Positions 9,511-18,142 of a DNA stretch of 64,000 nt are shown here, piece after piece. The notes under the pieces were generated by a model that searched no databases, was not told the DNA's origin, and worked only from the letters and a program-made list of their open reading frames with translations. Within the stretch, counting starts at the first letter, position 1, and each line of letters opens with the position of its first letter. This DNA is from Sphingobacterium sp. (lineage in GTDB: Bacteria > Bacteroidota > Bacteroidia > Sphingobacteriales > Sphingobacteriaceae), in the NCBI GenBank assembly GCA_031286695.1, contig JAITTY010000022.1:186001-250000 (forward strand), read 5' to 3'. The position numbers and the translations under genes are program-made.

Positions 9511-10956
9511 TTAACCTCTTGTCAACCAGCCTCTGCGTCCAGCTGTTGCTATGGCATAGGGGGTTATCCAGAATAAACTGAAGGCATAGAATATACTGTA
9601 ACTATAGGCCCAGAAAGCTTCTTTGGCATCTGAGTTTTTGGAGGCAAAGAAATAAGCCTGAATACTTGAGAATATTAAGATACCTACCAATGTAGAACTT
9701 AAAAACATCAATGGGTAATGAAATACGGTCCACAACATCAACAGCATCATTGGATACGATAACAATACTTTTTTCCATTGCATGAGCAATAAGATACGTG
9801 CGCCCCATTTAGGTCCTTGGCGAAAATTCTTAAAAGCAAATTGACTCATCGCAATGTTTTCACGTACATTGCTTCGTTCCCAACGGATAAACATCTTGTA
9901 CAGGTTTTTATAACGTACAGGTGTGTCAGTATACACATATGCATTTGATTGAAATAGCACATGATAACCTTGTTTTAGGATCATATTCGTCATCGCACGA
10001 TCTTCACCGATGTCAGATGGCTGTCCCATAAATGTCTGATTGATCCAATCCTCTAAACAGTTCATGACAGCCTCTTTACGGTAACCCGATAGAGCTCCTG
10101 GAGTACACATGACAGTACCCAACATACTTTGCGCTGAACGTACAAATTCAAAACTAAATACAAAGCTGACATTCAACATCCGTGGTATAATCGCCTTTTT
10201 GTTGTTTAACACGCGAACATTTCCCGCCACAGCCCCACATTCCTTGTTTGTTACAAAAGGACTGGCCATGTTGCGTATGGTATCTTTTTTAACAATTGAG
10301 TCACTATCAACTGTGATAAAGATCTCTCCCGTACCTAACTTAAATCCACGATACAAGGCATGTCTTTTACCCATATTCTTGGGCTGCTGATAAATCTCAA
10401 CACGATCGCCTAATTCCATTTTGGCACGTTGTATCCAGGCAAAAGTGTTGTCCTTGCTACCATCATCTATTGCAATGATCTGAAGCTTTTTCTCCGGATA
10501 ATCGCTGCTTGCCAAACTATGTAAGGTATCATAAACAAGCTGTCCTTCATTGTAAGCTGGGACAATAATCGTACACGTTGGTAACTCTTCATCCGATACA
10601 GATGCTATGGGTTTATATCTGCGATGCAGTACAATCAAAAAAATCAAAAAGCTGATAGCGACAACGGCTAAAAATATACCCAAGACAATTAAGAATGTCC
10701 CACCGATACTGTCCAAACGTTGGAAACGTAAAGCATCAAAATCGGGTTGAAGCATATATACGCCAAAAACTGACGCAAATAGGATGAAAAAAGTTGCTCC
10801 AAAAATAACGTATTCCTTTGGGCCAAAGTTGCTTTCTTCCTTTTTGCTAACTGTATTCTCAGATCGCTTTTCCGCTGCATTTACATCGTATACAGCAGGC
10901 TGCCATTGTTTGGTCATCTGCTTGGATACGATCGAGTTTTCTTTCATGTAATTCAT
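9511..10956 (-). CDS. Membrane glycosyltransferase family 2 (hyaluronan/chitin-synthase-like)
   Basis: A 481-residue protein. Two N-terminal membrane helices (about 49-70 and 85-110) precede a GT2 domain with IVPAYNEG, DDGSKDNT (first Asp motif), TVDSDS (DxD) and GEDRAMTN (catalytic ED). RW-ERS follows in the position of the QxxRW motif, but the Gln of that motif is Met here (MFIRW). Several C-terminal helices (about 390-475) fit a processive synthase that extrudes a polysaccharide while making it. The gene stands alone between prfB and the ECF sigma gene with its own terminator. Product and donor sugar are unknown. The Met at position 4 (ATG ending at 10947) is an equally plausible start. 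Confidence 0.85.
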   Translation of the reverse strand: MNYMKENSIVSKQMTKQWQPAVYDVNAAEKRSENTVSKKEESNFGPKEYVIFGATFFILFASVFGVYMLQPDFDALRFQRLDSIGGTFLIVLGIFLAVVAISFLIFLIVLHRRYKPIASVSDEELPTCTIIVPAYNEGQLVYDTLHSLASSDYPEKKLQIIAIDDGSKDNTFAWIQRAKMELGDRVEIYQQPKNMGKRHALYRGFKLGTGEIFITVDSDSIVKKDTIRNMASPFVTNKECGAVAGNVRVLNNKKAIIPRMLNVSFVFSFEFVRSAQSMLGTVMCTPGALSGYRKEAVMNCLEDWINQTFMGQPSDIGEDRAMTNMILKQGYHVLFQSNAYVYTDTPVRYKNLYKMFIRWERSNVRENIAMSQFAFKNFRQGPKWGARILLLMQWKKVLLSYPMMLLMLWTVFHYPLMFLSSTLVGILIFSSIQAYFFASKNSDAKEAFWAYSYSIFYAFSLFWITPYAIATAGRRGWLTRG

Positions 10957-11259
10957 AACCGTTCTATTTTAGATATACATTTCGTTCATTCAATATTTAG
11001 TTCGATCGTTGAATCGAATCATTTGTAATGAAAATATTACGATTCCATAAACGCAAAAGACATGCCTTTATTTTGTGCCAAAAATGATCAGTTTGCTTAA
11101 ATTGTAACGTTCTTGATACATAATGTAATATTGCAAATAGTTGTATTTCAGGTGTTTGTTGTTTTGTTTCGACTAGAATTGCTTAAAATATATCAACTAT
11201 ATGTTCAATTGACTTTTAAGATTTTTTAACATTTGATCCCTTATTCTTAAGAGAAATTG

Positions 11260-11280
11260 ACAGTTTGTGTGACAAACTGT
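11260..11280. repeat. Perfect 9-bp palindrome with 3-nt loop
   Basis: ACAGTTTGT at 11260-11268 and ACAAACTGT at 11272-11280. It has no T-run, so it is not a standard terminator. It could be an operator or RNA hairpin in the long leader of the GT2 gene. Confidence 0.5.
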
Positions 11281-11357
11281 TTAGGAAAGGGGGCAATAGG
11301 TCGGTGGAAGAAAATAAGTTTAGACTGGTCAGGAAATCCATGCATAGGGCAAGAAAA

Positions 11358-11383
11358 AAGACGCTCCCAAAAGAGAGCGTCTT
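11358..11383 (-). terminator. Intrinsic terminator of prfB
   Basis: AAGACGCTC (11358-11366) pairs with GAGCGTCTT (11375-11383). On the minus strand the stem is followed by TTTTTT, about 30 nt after the prfB stop codon. Confidence 0.85.
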
Positions 11384-11410
11384 CTATGTTATGAAGATTC
11401 TGGATCACGT

Positions 11411-12494
11411 TTATCCGCCAAATTCCATCAGATAGTTTTTAAGGAAATCATTTAGATCGCCATCCAATACAGCTTGGGTATTGGAGGTTTCGTAATTGGT
11501 CCTTAAATCCTTAATAAGCTTATACGGATGTAGGACATAGTTTCGAATTTGGGACCCCCATTCAATTTTCTTTTTATTACCTTCAATAGCGGCGGTAGCT
11601 TCCTGGCGCTTACGCATCTCGATCTCATACAATTGAGATTTCAATAGGCGCATCGCATTTTCTTTATTTTGTAACTGCGATCTGGATTCCTGGTTTTTAA
11701 TAATAATGCCTGTAGGTTTGTGGTGTAATCGAACGGCTGTTTCCACCTTATTCACGTTTTGGCCTCCGGCACCGCCCGAGCGGAAAGTATCCCATTCGAT
11801 TTCAGAATCCTTAACGTCAATCTCTATATTATCATCGATCAACGGATATACGTAGACAGAAGCGAAAGAGGTGTGGCGCTTTGCATTGGAATCGAAAGGA
11901 GAAATCCGAACGAGCCTGTGTACACCGTTCTCTCCCTTAAGGTAGCCATAAGCAAAATCACCCGATATCTGTAAAGTGACGCTCTTGATACCAGCGACAT
12001 CACCTTCCTGTGAATCCTGTTCGGTTACTCGATATCCATTTTTCTCACCCCACATGATATACATACGCATCAGCATGGCAGCCCAGTCACAGCTTTCAGT
12101 TCCGCCGGCACCTGCTGTAATCTGTAAGATCGCATCCAATTGATCTTCCTCAGCGCTAAGCATATTTTTGAATTCGAGTTCCTCGACTTTAGCAAGAGCG
12201 AGTTTATATTGGTCGTCTACTTCCTTTTCACTGGCGTCGCCAGACTGGAAGAATTCATACATCACATAGGCGTCTTCAACCGCCGCGGCAACTTCGTCGA
12301 AATGGTCTGTCCACACCTTTTGGTTTTTTATGGCCAAGAGTATTTTCTCCGCAGCTTTGGAATCATCCCAAAAGCTTGCTTCAAGCGTAATTGCCTGGTC
12401 TCTTTCTATTTCTTCTTTGCGTGCATCGATGTCAAAGATGCCTCCTCAGGGAAGTAACACGATCCCTCAAGTCTTGAATTTGTTCTTTTGTCAT
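11411..12494 (-). CDS. prfB: Peptide chain release factor 2 (programmed +1 frameshift)
   Basis: RF2 ends translation at UGA and UAA codons. The main frame (11411-12433) carries the tripeptide anticodon SPF (residues 198-200) and the catalytic GGQ (243-245). The start is the ATG at 12494-12492, which opens a 20-codon frame beginning MTKEQIQDLRDRV and ends at an in-frame TGA at 12434-12432. Skipping one base there joins it to the main frame and gives a 360-residue protein, close to the 365 of E. coli. The coding sequence is therefore join(12494..12435, 12433..11411). The stimulatory AGGAGG, 3-nt spacer, CTT slippery codon and TGA-C context are all present. Annotating only from the ATG at 12337 would lose the N-terminus. 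Confidence 0.97.
12431..12446 (-). promoter_or_regulatory. prfB: RF2 autoregulatory +1 frameshift site
   Basis: On the minus strand: AGGAGG (12446-12441), CAT, CTT (12437-12435), TGA (12434-12432), C. Spacing equals the known E. coli site. When RF2 is scarce the ribosome slips from CTT into the +1 frame and full-length RF2 is made. Confidence 0.95.
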
Positions 12495-12596
12495 ATCCGC
12501 TAAAGTAGAAATTTTAATTAATAAATCCCTGTTTATGCCGAATAACTTAGCGCTCAATATCAATTACCAAATACCGGATATGTGACCTTTTTTTTT

Positions 12597-12604
12597 TAGT
12601 TTTG
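12597..12604 (+). promoter_or_regulatory. Possible -7 box TAGTTTTG upstream of pgi
   Basis: Fits TAnnTTTG and lies about 110 nt before the chosen pgi start. No clear -33 partner, so this is tentative. Confidence 0.3.
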
Positions 12605-12712
12605 GTATTGTCAACGGAATAAACCCTCATATAAGGATCTACATGATGTGTAATAACAAAATACGGAAGATTCTTAGTGACAGATAAAACAAATAATTTC
12701 AGTAAAAACAGT

Positions 12713-14380
12713 ATGTTTCCAAAAATTAATTTTACAAAGACACAGGCTTATAGAGATCTAAACCAGCATTTTGGATCGTTATTTGGCCCATATAGCAATA
12801 ACTTGAAGGATTTACGTCTACTTTTTGCCGCAGATCCCGCACGTTTTGAAAAATTTTCGATCGCTTTCGAAGATATACTTTTGGATTACTCCAAGAATCG
12901 GATTACCGAAGAGACAAAAGCACTTTTGGTACAGCTGGCCAAAGAATGTGGTCTTGCTGAAGCTATAGAGGCGATGTTCTCGGGCGAGCGGATCAATGTG
13001 ACAGAAAATAGACCGGTTTTACATACTGCGTTGAGAAATCAATCTGATCAACCTGTTTATGTCGATGGCAAGGATGTCATGCCTGATGTTAAACGTGTGC
13101 TGGCACAGATGAAAGCCTTTACGGAAAAGATCATATCCGGCGAATGGAAAGGATATACGGGCAAAGAAATTACGGATGTAGTTAATATCGGCATCGGTGG
13201 TTCTGATCTTGGTCCAGTTATGGTGACAGAAGCATTGAAAGCATATAAAACGCGCTTAAATGTACATTTTGTGTCTAATGTAGACGGGACGCATATTGCT
13301 GAAACATTGAAAGCTGTGGACCCTGAAACGACCTTGTTTTTGATCGCTTCAAAAACATTTACAACGCAGGAGACCATGGCCAATGCACATACAGCGAAAG
13401 ACTGGTTTCTGGCAAGCGGTGCTCTTCAGACAGACGTTGCTAAGCATTTTGCTGCACTGAGCACCAATACAGAAGCAGTACGTGCTTTTGGAATAGATAC
13501 CCAAAATATGTTTGAGTTTTGGGATTGGGTTGGCGGGCGTTATTCACTTTGGTCCGCAATAGGTCTTTCGATCAGTCTTGCAATTGGGTTTGATAATTTC
13601 GAGGAACTTTTAAAAGGCGCTTACGATGCGGATCTTCATTTTAAAGAAACTTCTTTTGAATCCAATATTCCGGTGATATTGGCTTTGCTTGGGGTATGGT
13701 ATAATAACTTCTTCCAGGCTGAAAGTCATGCAATCCTTCCATATGATCAATATCTGCACCGCTTTGCAGCGTATTTCCAGCAAGGGGATATGGAAAGTAA
13801 CGGCAAATATGTTGACCGTAATGGTGAACAGGTGCAATATCAGACCGGACCCATCATCTGGGGCGAACCCGGTACGAACGGACAGCATGCCTTTTATCAG
13901 TTGATCCATCAGGGGACCAAGTTGATCCCATGTGATTTCATTGCACCGGCCAATAGTCTTAATCCTATCGGAAACCATCACCAGTTGCTATTGTCCAACT
14001 TTTTCGCGCAGACAGAGGCTTTGATGAATGGCAAAACGGAGGCAGAAGTGGTTGCTGAATTTAAGAAAGCCGGAAAGTCGGATCAGGAAATTGAAGCACT
14101 GAAAGCCTATAAAGTCTTTGAAGGCAATCGCCCGACGAACTCCATCTTATTGAAAAAAATGACTCCACGTACGCTGGGACGTCTTATTGCATGCTATGAG
14201 CATAAGATCTTTGTACAGGGGGTGATTTGGAATATCTATAGTTTTGACCAATGGGGTGTTGAGCTGGGTAAACAATTGGCTAATCAAATTCTTCCGGAAC
14301 TAAGCGGTGAGGAGGCTGTTACAAGCCATGATTCTTCAACAAACGGATTGATCAATACGTATAAAGCTTGGCGCAACTAA
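12713..14380 (+). CDS. pgi: Glucose-6-phosphate isomerase
   Basis: Interconverts glucose 6-phosphate and fructose 6-phosphate in glycolysis and gluconeogenesis. The 555-residue protein matches the long bacterial/eukaryotic Pgi type, with NIGIGGSDLGPVM (sugar-phosphate binding, about 160), the signature WVGGRYSLWSAIGLS (about 265-280), GTNGQHAFYQL and FEGNRPTNSILL. The ATG at 12713 (MFPKINFTKT) is chosen because family members begin with this segment. The reading frame extends upstream only to a GTG at 12677, which would add a poorly conserved 12-residue tail. Monocistronic, with a strong terminator after it. Confidence 0.97.
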   Translation: MFPKINFTKTQAYRDLNQHFGSLFGPYSNNLKDLRLLFAADPARFEKFSIAFEDILLDYSKNRITEETKALLVQLAKECGLAEAIEAMFSGERINVTENRPVLHTALRNQSDQPVYVDGKDVMPDVKRVLAQMKAFTEKIISGEWKGYTGKEITDVVNIGIGGSDLGPVMVTEALKAYKTRLNVHFVSNVDGTHIAETLKAVDPETTLFLIASKTFTTQETMANAHTAKDWFLASGALQTDVAKHFAALSTNTEAVRAFGIDTQNMFEFWDWVGGRYSLWSAIGLSISLAIGFDNFEELLKGAYDADLHFKETSFESNIPVILALLGVWYNNFFQAESHAILPYDQYLHRFAAYFQQGDMESNGKYVDRNGEQVQYQTGPIIWGEPGTNGQHAFYQLIHQGTKLIPCDFIAPANSLNPIGNHHQLLLSNFFAQTEALMNGKTEAEVVAEFKKAGKSDQEIEALKAYKVFEGNRPTNSILLKKMTPRTLGRLIACYEHKIFVQGVIWNIYSFDQWGVELGKQLANQILPELSGEEAVTSHDSSTNGLINTYKAWRN

Positions 14381-14428
14381 GATTCTAAAAGGGATACGAA
14401 TTAGATCCTGACTGTAATAGTAAGAAAA

Positions 14429-14459
14429 GACCGATTAATAGGAATAATCGGTCTTTTTT
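14429..14459 (+). terminator. Intrinsic terminator of pgi
   Basis: GACCGATTA (14429-14437) pairs with TAATCGGTC (14445-14453), followed by TTTTTT. Confidence 0.9.
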
Positions 14460-14489
14460 CTGAAAGTATCTGATGTTATTCCGGTTGGG

Positions 14490-14546
14490 AAGAACTTTCA
14501 CTTCGCTTTCATTGCTAATGGTGTCTGCGAAGTCATGAAGGTTTTA
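14490..14546 (+). repeat. Palindromic interspersed repeat, copy A
   Basis: Begins AAGAACTTTCACTTCGC and ends GCGAAGTCATGAAGGTTT, so the ends are nearly inverted. It shares long blocks with copies at 35341 and 38991 (minus). Its end overlaps the stop codon of the P-type ATPase gene. Confidence 0.7.
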
Positions 14547-16460
14547 TACCGTTTTATGCTGTATACGAATGGCATTTAAAATAGCTAGAAGAGCCACCCC
14601 TACATCCGCAATCACTGCTTCCCAAAGTGTTGCAATACCGCCTGCGCCGAGAATCAGCACAATGATTTTGATCCCCATCGCGAGAATGACGTTCTGCCAG
14701 ACAATGCTCCGGGTGATTTTGCCGATTTTGATAGCCGACAAGATTTTACGGGGCTCATCGTTCTGAATCACAACATCGGCAGTTTCGATGGTTGCATCTG
14801 CCCCGAGTCCGCCCATTGCAATGCCAACCTGTGCCAAGGCAACCACCGGTGCATCATTGACACCATCGCCGGCAAAGGCAACACGGCGTCCTTGATCAAT
14901 CAGTTGCTGTACATGACTGACCTTATCCTCCGGAAGGAGATCACCATAGGCTTTGTCGAGCCCAAGTTCTTTGGACACTTCGTTGACAACAGCTGTTTTG
15001 TCTCCGGATAACATGACGGTATAGAGCCCTTGGGCATGCATCGCGCTGATAACTTCCTGGGCGTCTGGTTTATTCCGGTCCGCCACAGTAATATAACCCG
15101 CATACTGACCTTCGATGGCAAACAGTACAATGGAGTATACCATTTGCTTTAGATCTGCCGGATAGCTAATATTGAATTTGTCCAATAACTTGCTGTTACC
15201 TGCAAGCATGAGTTTTCCATTGACAGTAGCCCGGAGGCCATGCCCTGCTATTTCCTGAATTTCCTCGGCCTGTAAGGCTGGCTTGCCTTGGTGGTAGCCG
15301 ACGATTGCCTTCGCAATGGGATGTGTGGAGTGTGCCTCAATAGCTTTGGCATAATTCAGCAATTCCTCTTGGTTTCCATTGACAGCAAAAACTTCTCTGA
15401 CTTCAAATACACCAGCCGTCAATGTGCCTGTTTTATCCATGACAATGGTATCTACTGTGGTGATGGCATCAAGGAAGTTTCCGCCTTTAAATAAGATGCC
15501 ATTTCGGGATGCCAAACCAATGCCGCCAAAATAACCCAGCGGAATAGAGACAACCAAGGCACAGGGACAGCTGATCACCAAGAAGACCAAACTACGGTAG
15601 AACCAGTCCTTAAAATTATAGTCGTCGACAAATAACAAGGGGGTAATAAGAACCAAGAGTGCAAGACCAAAGATAATGGGGACATATATTTTAGCAAATC
15701 GAGAAATAAACAACTGAGTTTTCGATTTGCGTGCAGTGGCATCCTGTACCATTTCGAGTATTTTGCTCAATTTGCTGTCTTCAAAGGCGCTTGATACATC
15801 GATTTCAACAACCGTTTCCAAGTTAATCATACCCGCAAAAACAGCGTCACCTGCATATTTTGTATCTGGTTTGCTCTCCCCCGTCAATGCAGCCGTATTA
15901 AATGCTGCCTTCTCTGTTGCCAATTTACCATCAAGCGCGACTTTCTCTCCCGCTTTTACAAGGATAGTCTCGCCAATTGCAACAGTTTTAGGGTTTACCT
16001 GTTGTTGTTGCCCCCCTCGCAGCACCGTGACTTTATCGGGACGGATATCCAGGAGTGATTTGATTGATTTTTTTGCATTGTCAACAGCAGTGTCCTGAAA
16101 CCATTCTCCGATTTGGTAGAATACCATGACGGCAACACCTTCTTCAAATTCTCCGATCGCAAATGCCCCCAAAGTCGCTACAGTCATCAAAAAGAATTCA
16201 TTAAAAAAATCGCCACGGCTTGCCTTACGGAATGCCATCTGGATAACAGGTATTCCTGCAAGAAGATACGCGATGCCATTTAAGACTAACAGGAGTCCAA
16301 AGGGGAGGTTGATCTTAAAAGCATATTTCAATAGCAGTAAAGTAAGCAGAATGAAAAGAGCAATAAGAAGCTTGCACTGGGAGATCCACCAGGGATGTTC
16401 CTGCATCGTGTGACTATGTTCTTGTGCTGTATGGCTATGCTCGTGGTTGTGTTCGCACAT
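14544..16460 (-). CDS. P1B-type heavy-metal ATPase, zinc/cadmium/lead exporter type
   Basis: A 638-residue ATP-driven metal exporter of the inner membrane. It has the CPC metal motif (C298-P299-C300), the phosphorylation motif DKTGTLT (Asp342), the HP motif (STHPIAKAI), GDGVNDAP, and in a late helix the D-x-G pattern (IADVGVALLAILNAIR) that marks the P1B-2 Zn/Cd/Pb class. There is no N-terminal HMA domain. Instead the first 23 residues contain eight histidines (MCEHNHEHSHTAQEHSHTMQ and onward), a likely metal-binding tail. It is a single gene, convergent with pgi. No metal regulator lies next to it in the window. Confidence 0.93.
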   Translation of the reverse strand: MCEHNHEHSHTAQEHSHTMQEHPWWISQCKLLIALFILLTLLLLKYAFKINLPFGLLLVLNGIAYLLAGIPVIQMAFRKASRGDFFNEFFLMTVATLGAFAIGEFEEGVAVMVFYQIGEWFQDTAVDNAKKSIKSLLDIRPDKVTVLRGGQQQQVNPKTVAIGETILVKAGEKVALDGKLATEKAAFNTAALTGESKPDTKYAGDAVFAGMINLETVVEIDVSSAFEDSKLSKILEMVQDATARKSKTQLFISRFAKIYVPIIFGLALLVLITPLLFVDDYNFKDWFYRSLVFLVISCPCALVVSIPLGYFGGIGLASRNGILFKGGNFLDAITTVDTIVMDKTGTLTAGVFEVREVFAVNGNQEELLNYAKAIEAHSTHPIAKAIVGYHQGKPALQAEEIQEIAGHGLRATVNGKLMLAGNSKLLDKFNISYPADLKQMVYSIVLFAIEGQYAGYITVADRNKPDAQEVISAMHAQGLYTVMLSGDKTAVVNEVSKELGLDKAYGDLLPEDKVSHVQQLIDQGRRVAFAGDGVNDAPVVALAQVGIAMGGLGADATIETADVVIQNDEPRKILSAIKIGKITRSIVWQNVILAMGIKIIVLILGAGGIATLWEAVIADVGVALLAILNAIRIQHKTV

Positions 16461-16630
16461 ATATCAGGGTTCTTTTGAATAATTAAATTTAGTGAATTCA
16501 GGCGTAAAAAAAGAGGGAAGTAGCGATAAAATCCATCGTAAAACCAGTTTTATAGGAAGGTAATAAATCGCGGCCAACAGATTCGAAATCAGGAAAACGC
16601 CTTAAAGGATGCAATAGAGACGTTCAAGCA

Positions 16631-16666
16631 AAAAGGCTGTTTCACACTGGAGTGAAACAGCCTTTT
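16631..16666 (-). terminator. Intrinsic terminator of the holin-like membrane protein gene
   Basis: A perfect 15-bp stem, AAAAGGCTGTTTCAC (16631-16645) with 16652-16666, around a 6-nt loop, 30 nt after the stop codon of the minus-strand gene. Stem ends supply the U-run. Confidence 0.75.
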
Positions 16667-16695
16667 CATGTGTAATAGCTACAGTAAATTTATTC

Positions 16696-17037
16696 TTAAT
16701 CTTTTGAAGTGCTACCAATAATCATTTCCAATATGGCGACGACAATGGCAAATAGCGCAGCGGTCCAAAAACCGTCTACATCAAATTTGGAGCCGAGTAG
16801 CGAATCTGACAATAAAACCATCAATACCGTAATAATAAAGGAAACCAAGCCAAGCGTCAGCCAATTCAACGGGAAAGTAAATAACCTTAAAATCGATCCC
16901 ACAGTCGCATTGACAAAACCAATGACAAGTCCGGTAACAATAGCCCAGCCGAATCCAGCAACATGAGCACCGGGTACAATCCAGCACGCAATCGCGACGA
17001 CAACTCCAGTAAGTAAAAGACTAATAATAAATTTCAT
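16696..17037 (-). CDS. Phage-holin-family (4_2 type) small membrane protein
   Basis: A 113-residue protein with four predicted membrane helices (about 2-22, 26-46, 52-75 and 88-108) and the family pattern GFVNATVGSILRLFTFPLNWLTLGL. Despite the holin family name, such chromosomal proteins are widespread and of unknown role; nothing phage-like surrounds it. The start is placed at the ATG at 17037 (MKFIISLLL). A longer frame to 17106 would add a non-conserved 23-residue extension before the first helix. Confidence 0.8.
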   Translation of the reverse strand: MKFIISLLLTGVVVAIACWIVPGAHVAGFGWAIVTGLVIGFVNATVGSILRLFTFPLNWLTLGLVSFIITVLMVLLSDSLLGSKFDVDGFWTAALFAIVVAILEMIIGSTSKD

Positions 17038-17124
17038 AATATGTGCTAATTTATAAAGAGTAAATAAAGTAATAATATAATGAGTTTCGTGCAAACCCGA
17101 TGCCAAACTTTACGGCTCTTCATC

Positions 17125-17330
17125 TGTTTTTCTAAGCTCATTCGGACCTGCTGCGGAACCTGTTCGGAAATTCCCTATCCATTCTCTACCGTTTCTCTAC
17201 AGGCTCTCTACTGATCGGTAGACAATCGGTAGGGGATCTGTCAAGAAACATAAGAGGATTTCCGAAGCGGGGGCGAACAAAGAGCGAACAAGGGGCAAAG
17301 TTGTTCTGCAACGGATTCTATGTTCGGTCG
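17125..17330. repeat. TTCG-rich degenerate repeat element, copy 1
   Basis: Short imperfect units such as ATTCGGACCTGCTGCGGAAC, TACCG/CGGTAG motifs and GCGAACAAAGAGCGAACAAG. The reverse complement resembles the element at 52215-52392, and the outer parts are roughly inverted copies of each other. Boundaries are approximate. Confidence 0.5.
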
Positions 17331-17339
17331 AAAATTAAG

Positions 17340-17399
17340 CGCCTATGAAATAAATATATGCAAGCATAGTAAATATTTTGTATATTTATTTCATAGGCG
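17340..17399. repeat. 19-bp perfect inverted repeat with 22-nt spacer
   Basis: Arm CGCCTATGAAATAAATATA at 17340-17358 is exactly complementary to 17381-17399. The arms are AT-rich inside and GC-rich outside, with no U-run. It could be a large cruciform/hairpin, a protein-binding site or the remnant of a small mobile element. Confidence 0.75.
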
Positions 17400-17563
17400 A
17401 TGCATGCAAGCTTTTGGTCGTCAGCTACTAGGCTTGTTCAGTAGGCATGTTGCGGCTAGCGCTGGAGAGGAAATAGGAGGAGGTACCAGGGCAGTTTGAG
17501 CGAGTAATCCGAATTGTCCATGTTGCAGCAATTGAAAGAATTAAGTTCATAAAAAAATAGACC

Positions 17564-17989
17564 ATGAAGAAAATTATGATGTCATTCATAATGTTGCTTA
17601 CGACAGCAGCATTATTTGCGCAAACAGATCCCATCATCGGAAAGTGGGAAAACCCAAGCGGTGAGGGCCGTGTTGAAATTTACAAAAAAGGAGACAGGTT
17701 TTTTGGTAAGCTCTTTTGGCTGAAATTTCCAAATAATGAAGCCGGTCAGCCAAAGAAAGATATAAAAAATCCAGATAAAGCACAGCAGAGCAGAAATGTA
17801 CAGGGGCTCGAAATCTTGACCAATTTTGAAAAAGATGGCAATACCTATGTGGACGGAAAGATTTATGATCCAAAGTCGGGCAAAACGTATAGCTGCAAGA
17901 TGACCTTAAAAGGAGATAAGCTTGATATTAGGGGCTATGTCGGTGTGAGCCTGCTTGGACGTACGGAGACATGGAAAAGAATTAATTAA
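17564..17989 (+). CDS. DUF2147 domain-containing secreted protein
   Basis: A 141-residue protein with a signal peptide (MKKIMMSFIMLLTTAALFAQ) and one DUF2147 domain. The domain shows the typical opening PIIGKWENPSGEGRVEIYKKG, the middle block QGLEILTNFEKDGNTYVDGKIYDPKSGKTYSCKM and the ending LDIRGYVGVSLLGRTETWKR. The family is small, periplasmic and of unknown biochemical role; it resembles lipocalin-like or calycin folds. It is transcribed alone, with a hairpin after it. Confidence 0.9.
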   Translation: MKKIMMSFIMLLTTAALFAQTDPIIGKWENPSGEGRVEIYKKGDRFFGKLFWLKFPNNEAGQPKKDIKNPDKAQQSRNVQGLEILTNFEKDGNTYVDGKIYDPKSGKTYSCKMTLKGDKLDIRGYVGVSLLGRTETWKRIN

Positions 17990-18048
17990 GACAGAAAACG
18001 GTTCGAAACTAAGATCACCCATTTGCATGGATAGATCCGTTTACATCA

Positions 18049-18085
18049 AAAAGGCAGTTTATTTCATGGAAATAAATTGCCTTTT
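18049..18085 (+). terminator. Probable terminator after the DUF2147 gene
   Basis: 17-bp arms (18049-18065 and 18069-18085) with one G-T pair and a 3-nt loop, then TTTTGGTTTTG. Confidence 0.65.
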
Positions 18086-18142
18086 GGTTTTGTGCTGGAT
18101 TTACAGTATTTTCATCCCTACAAATTATAAATACCCAGCTTT

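Larger units (their letters stand above)
10957..11410. other. AT-rich intergenic stretch, no gene seen
   Basis: About 450 bp between the divergent-side end of prfB and the start of the GT2 gene, both on the minus strand. No convincing reading frame. It contains the prfB terminator (11358-11383) and one perfect palindrome (11260-11280). The rest is likely leader and promoter for the GT2 gene, but no clean TAnnTTTG box was found. Confidence 0.6.
17038..17563. other. Intergenic stretch with degenerate repeats, no gene seen
   Basis: About 525 bp separating divergent genes. It holds a TTCG/CGAA-rich degenerate repeat element (about 17125-17330) and a 19-bp perfect inverted repeat (17340-17399). 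No coding frame was recognised. Confidence 0.6.

Noticed and set aside
12677..12712. GTG at 12677 as pgi start
   Set aside because: It adds 12 residues not seen in the family; the ATG at 12713 gives the usual MFPKINFTKT opening.
13610..13981. Minus-strand frame of 123 codons inside pgi
   Set aside because: Shadow of a well-conserved gene.
16696..17037. Prophage remnant, because of the holin-family protein
   Set aside because: No other phage gene nearby; this family is common as an ordinary chromosomal gene.
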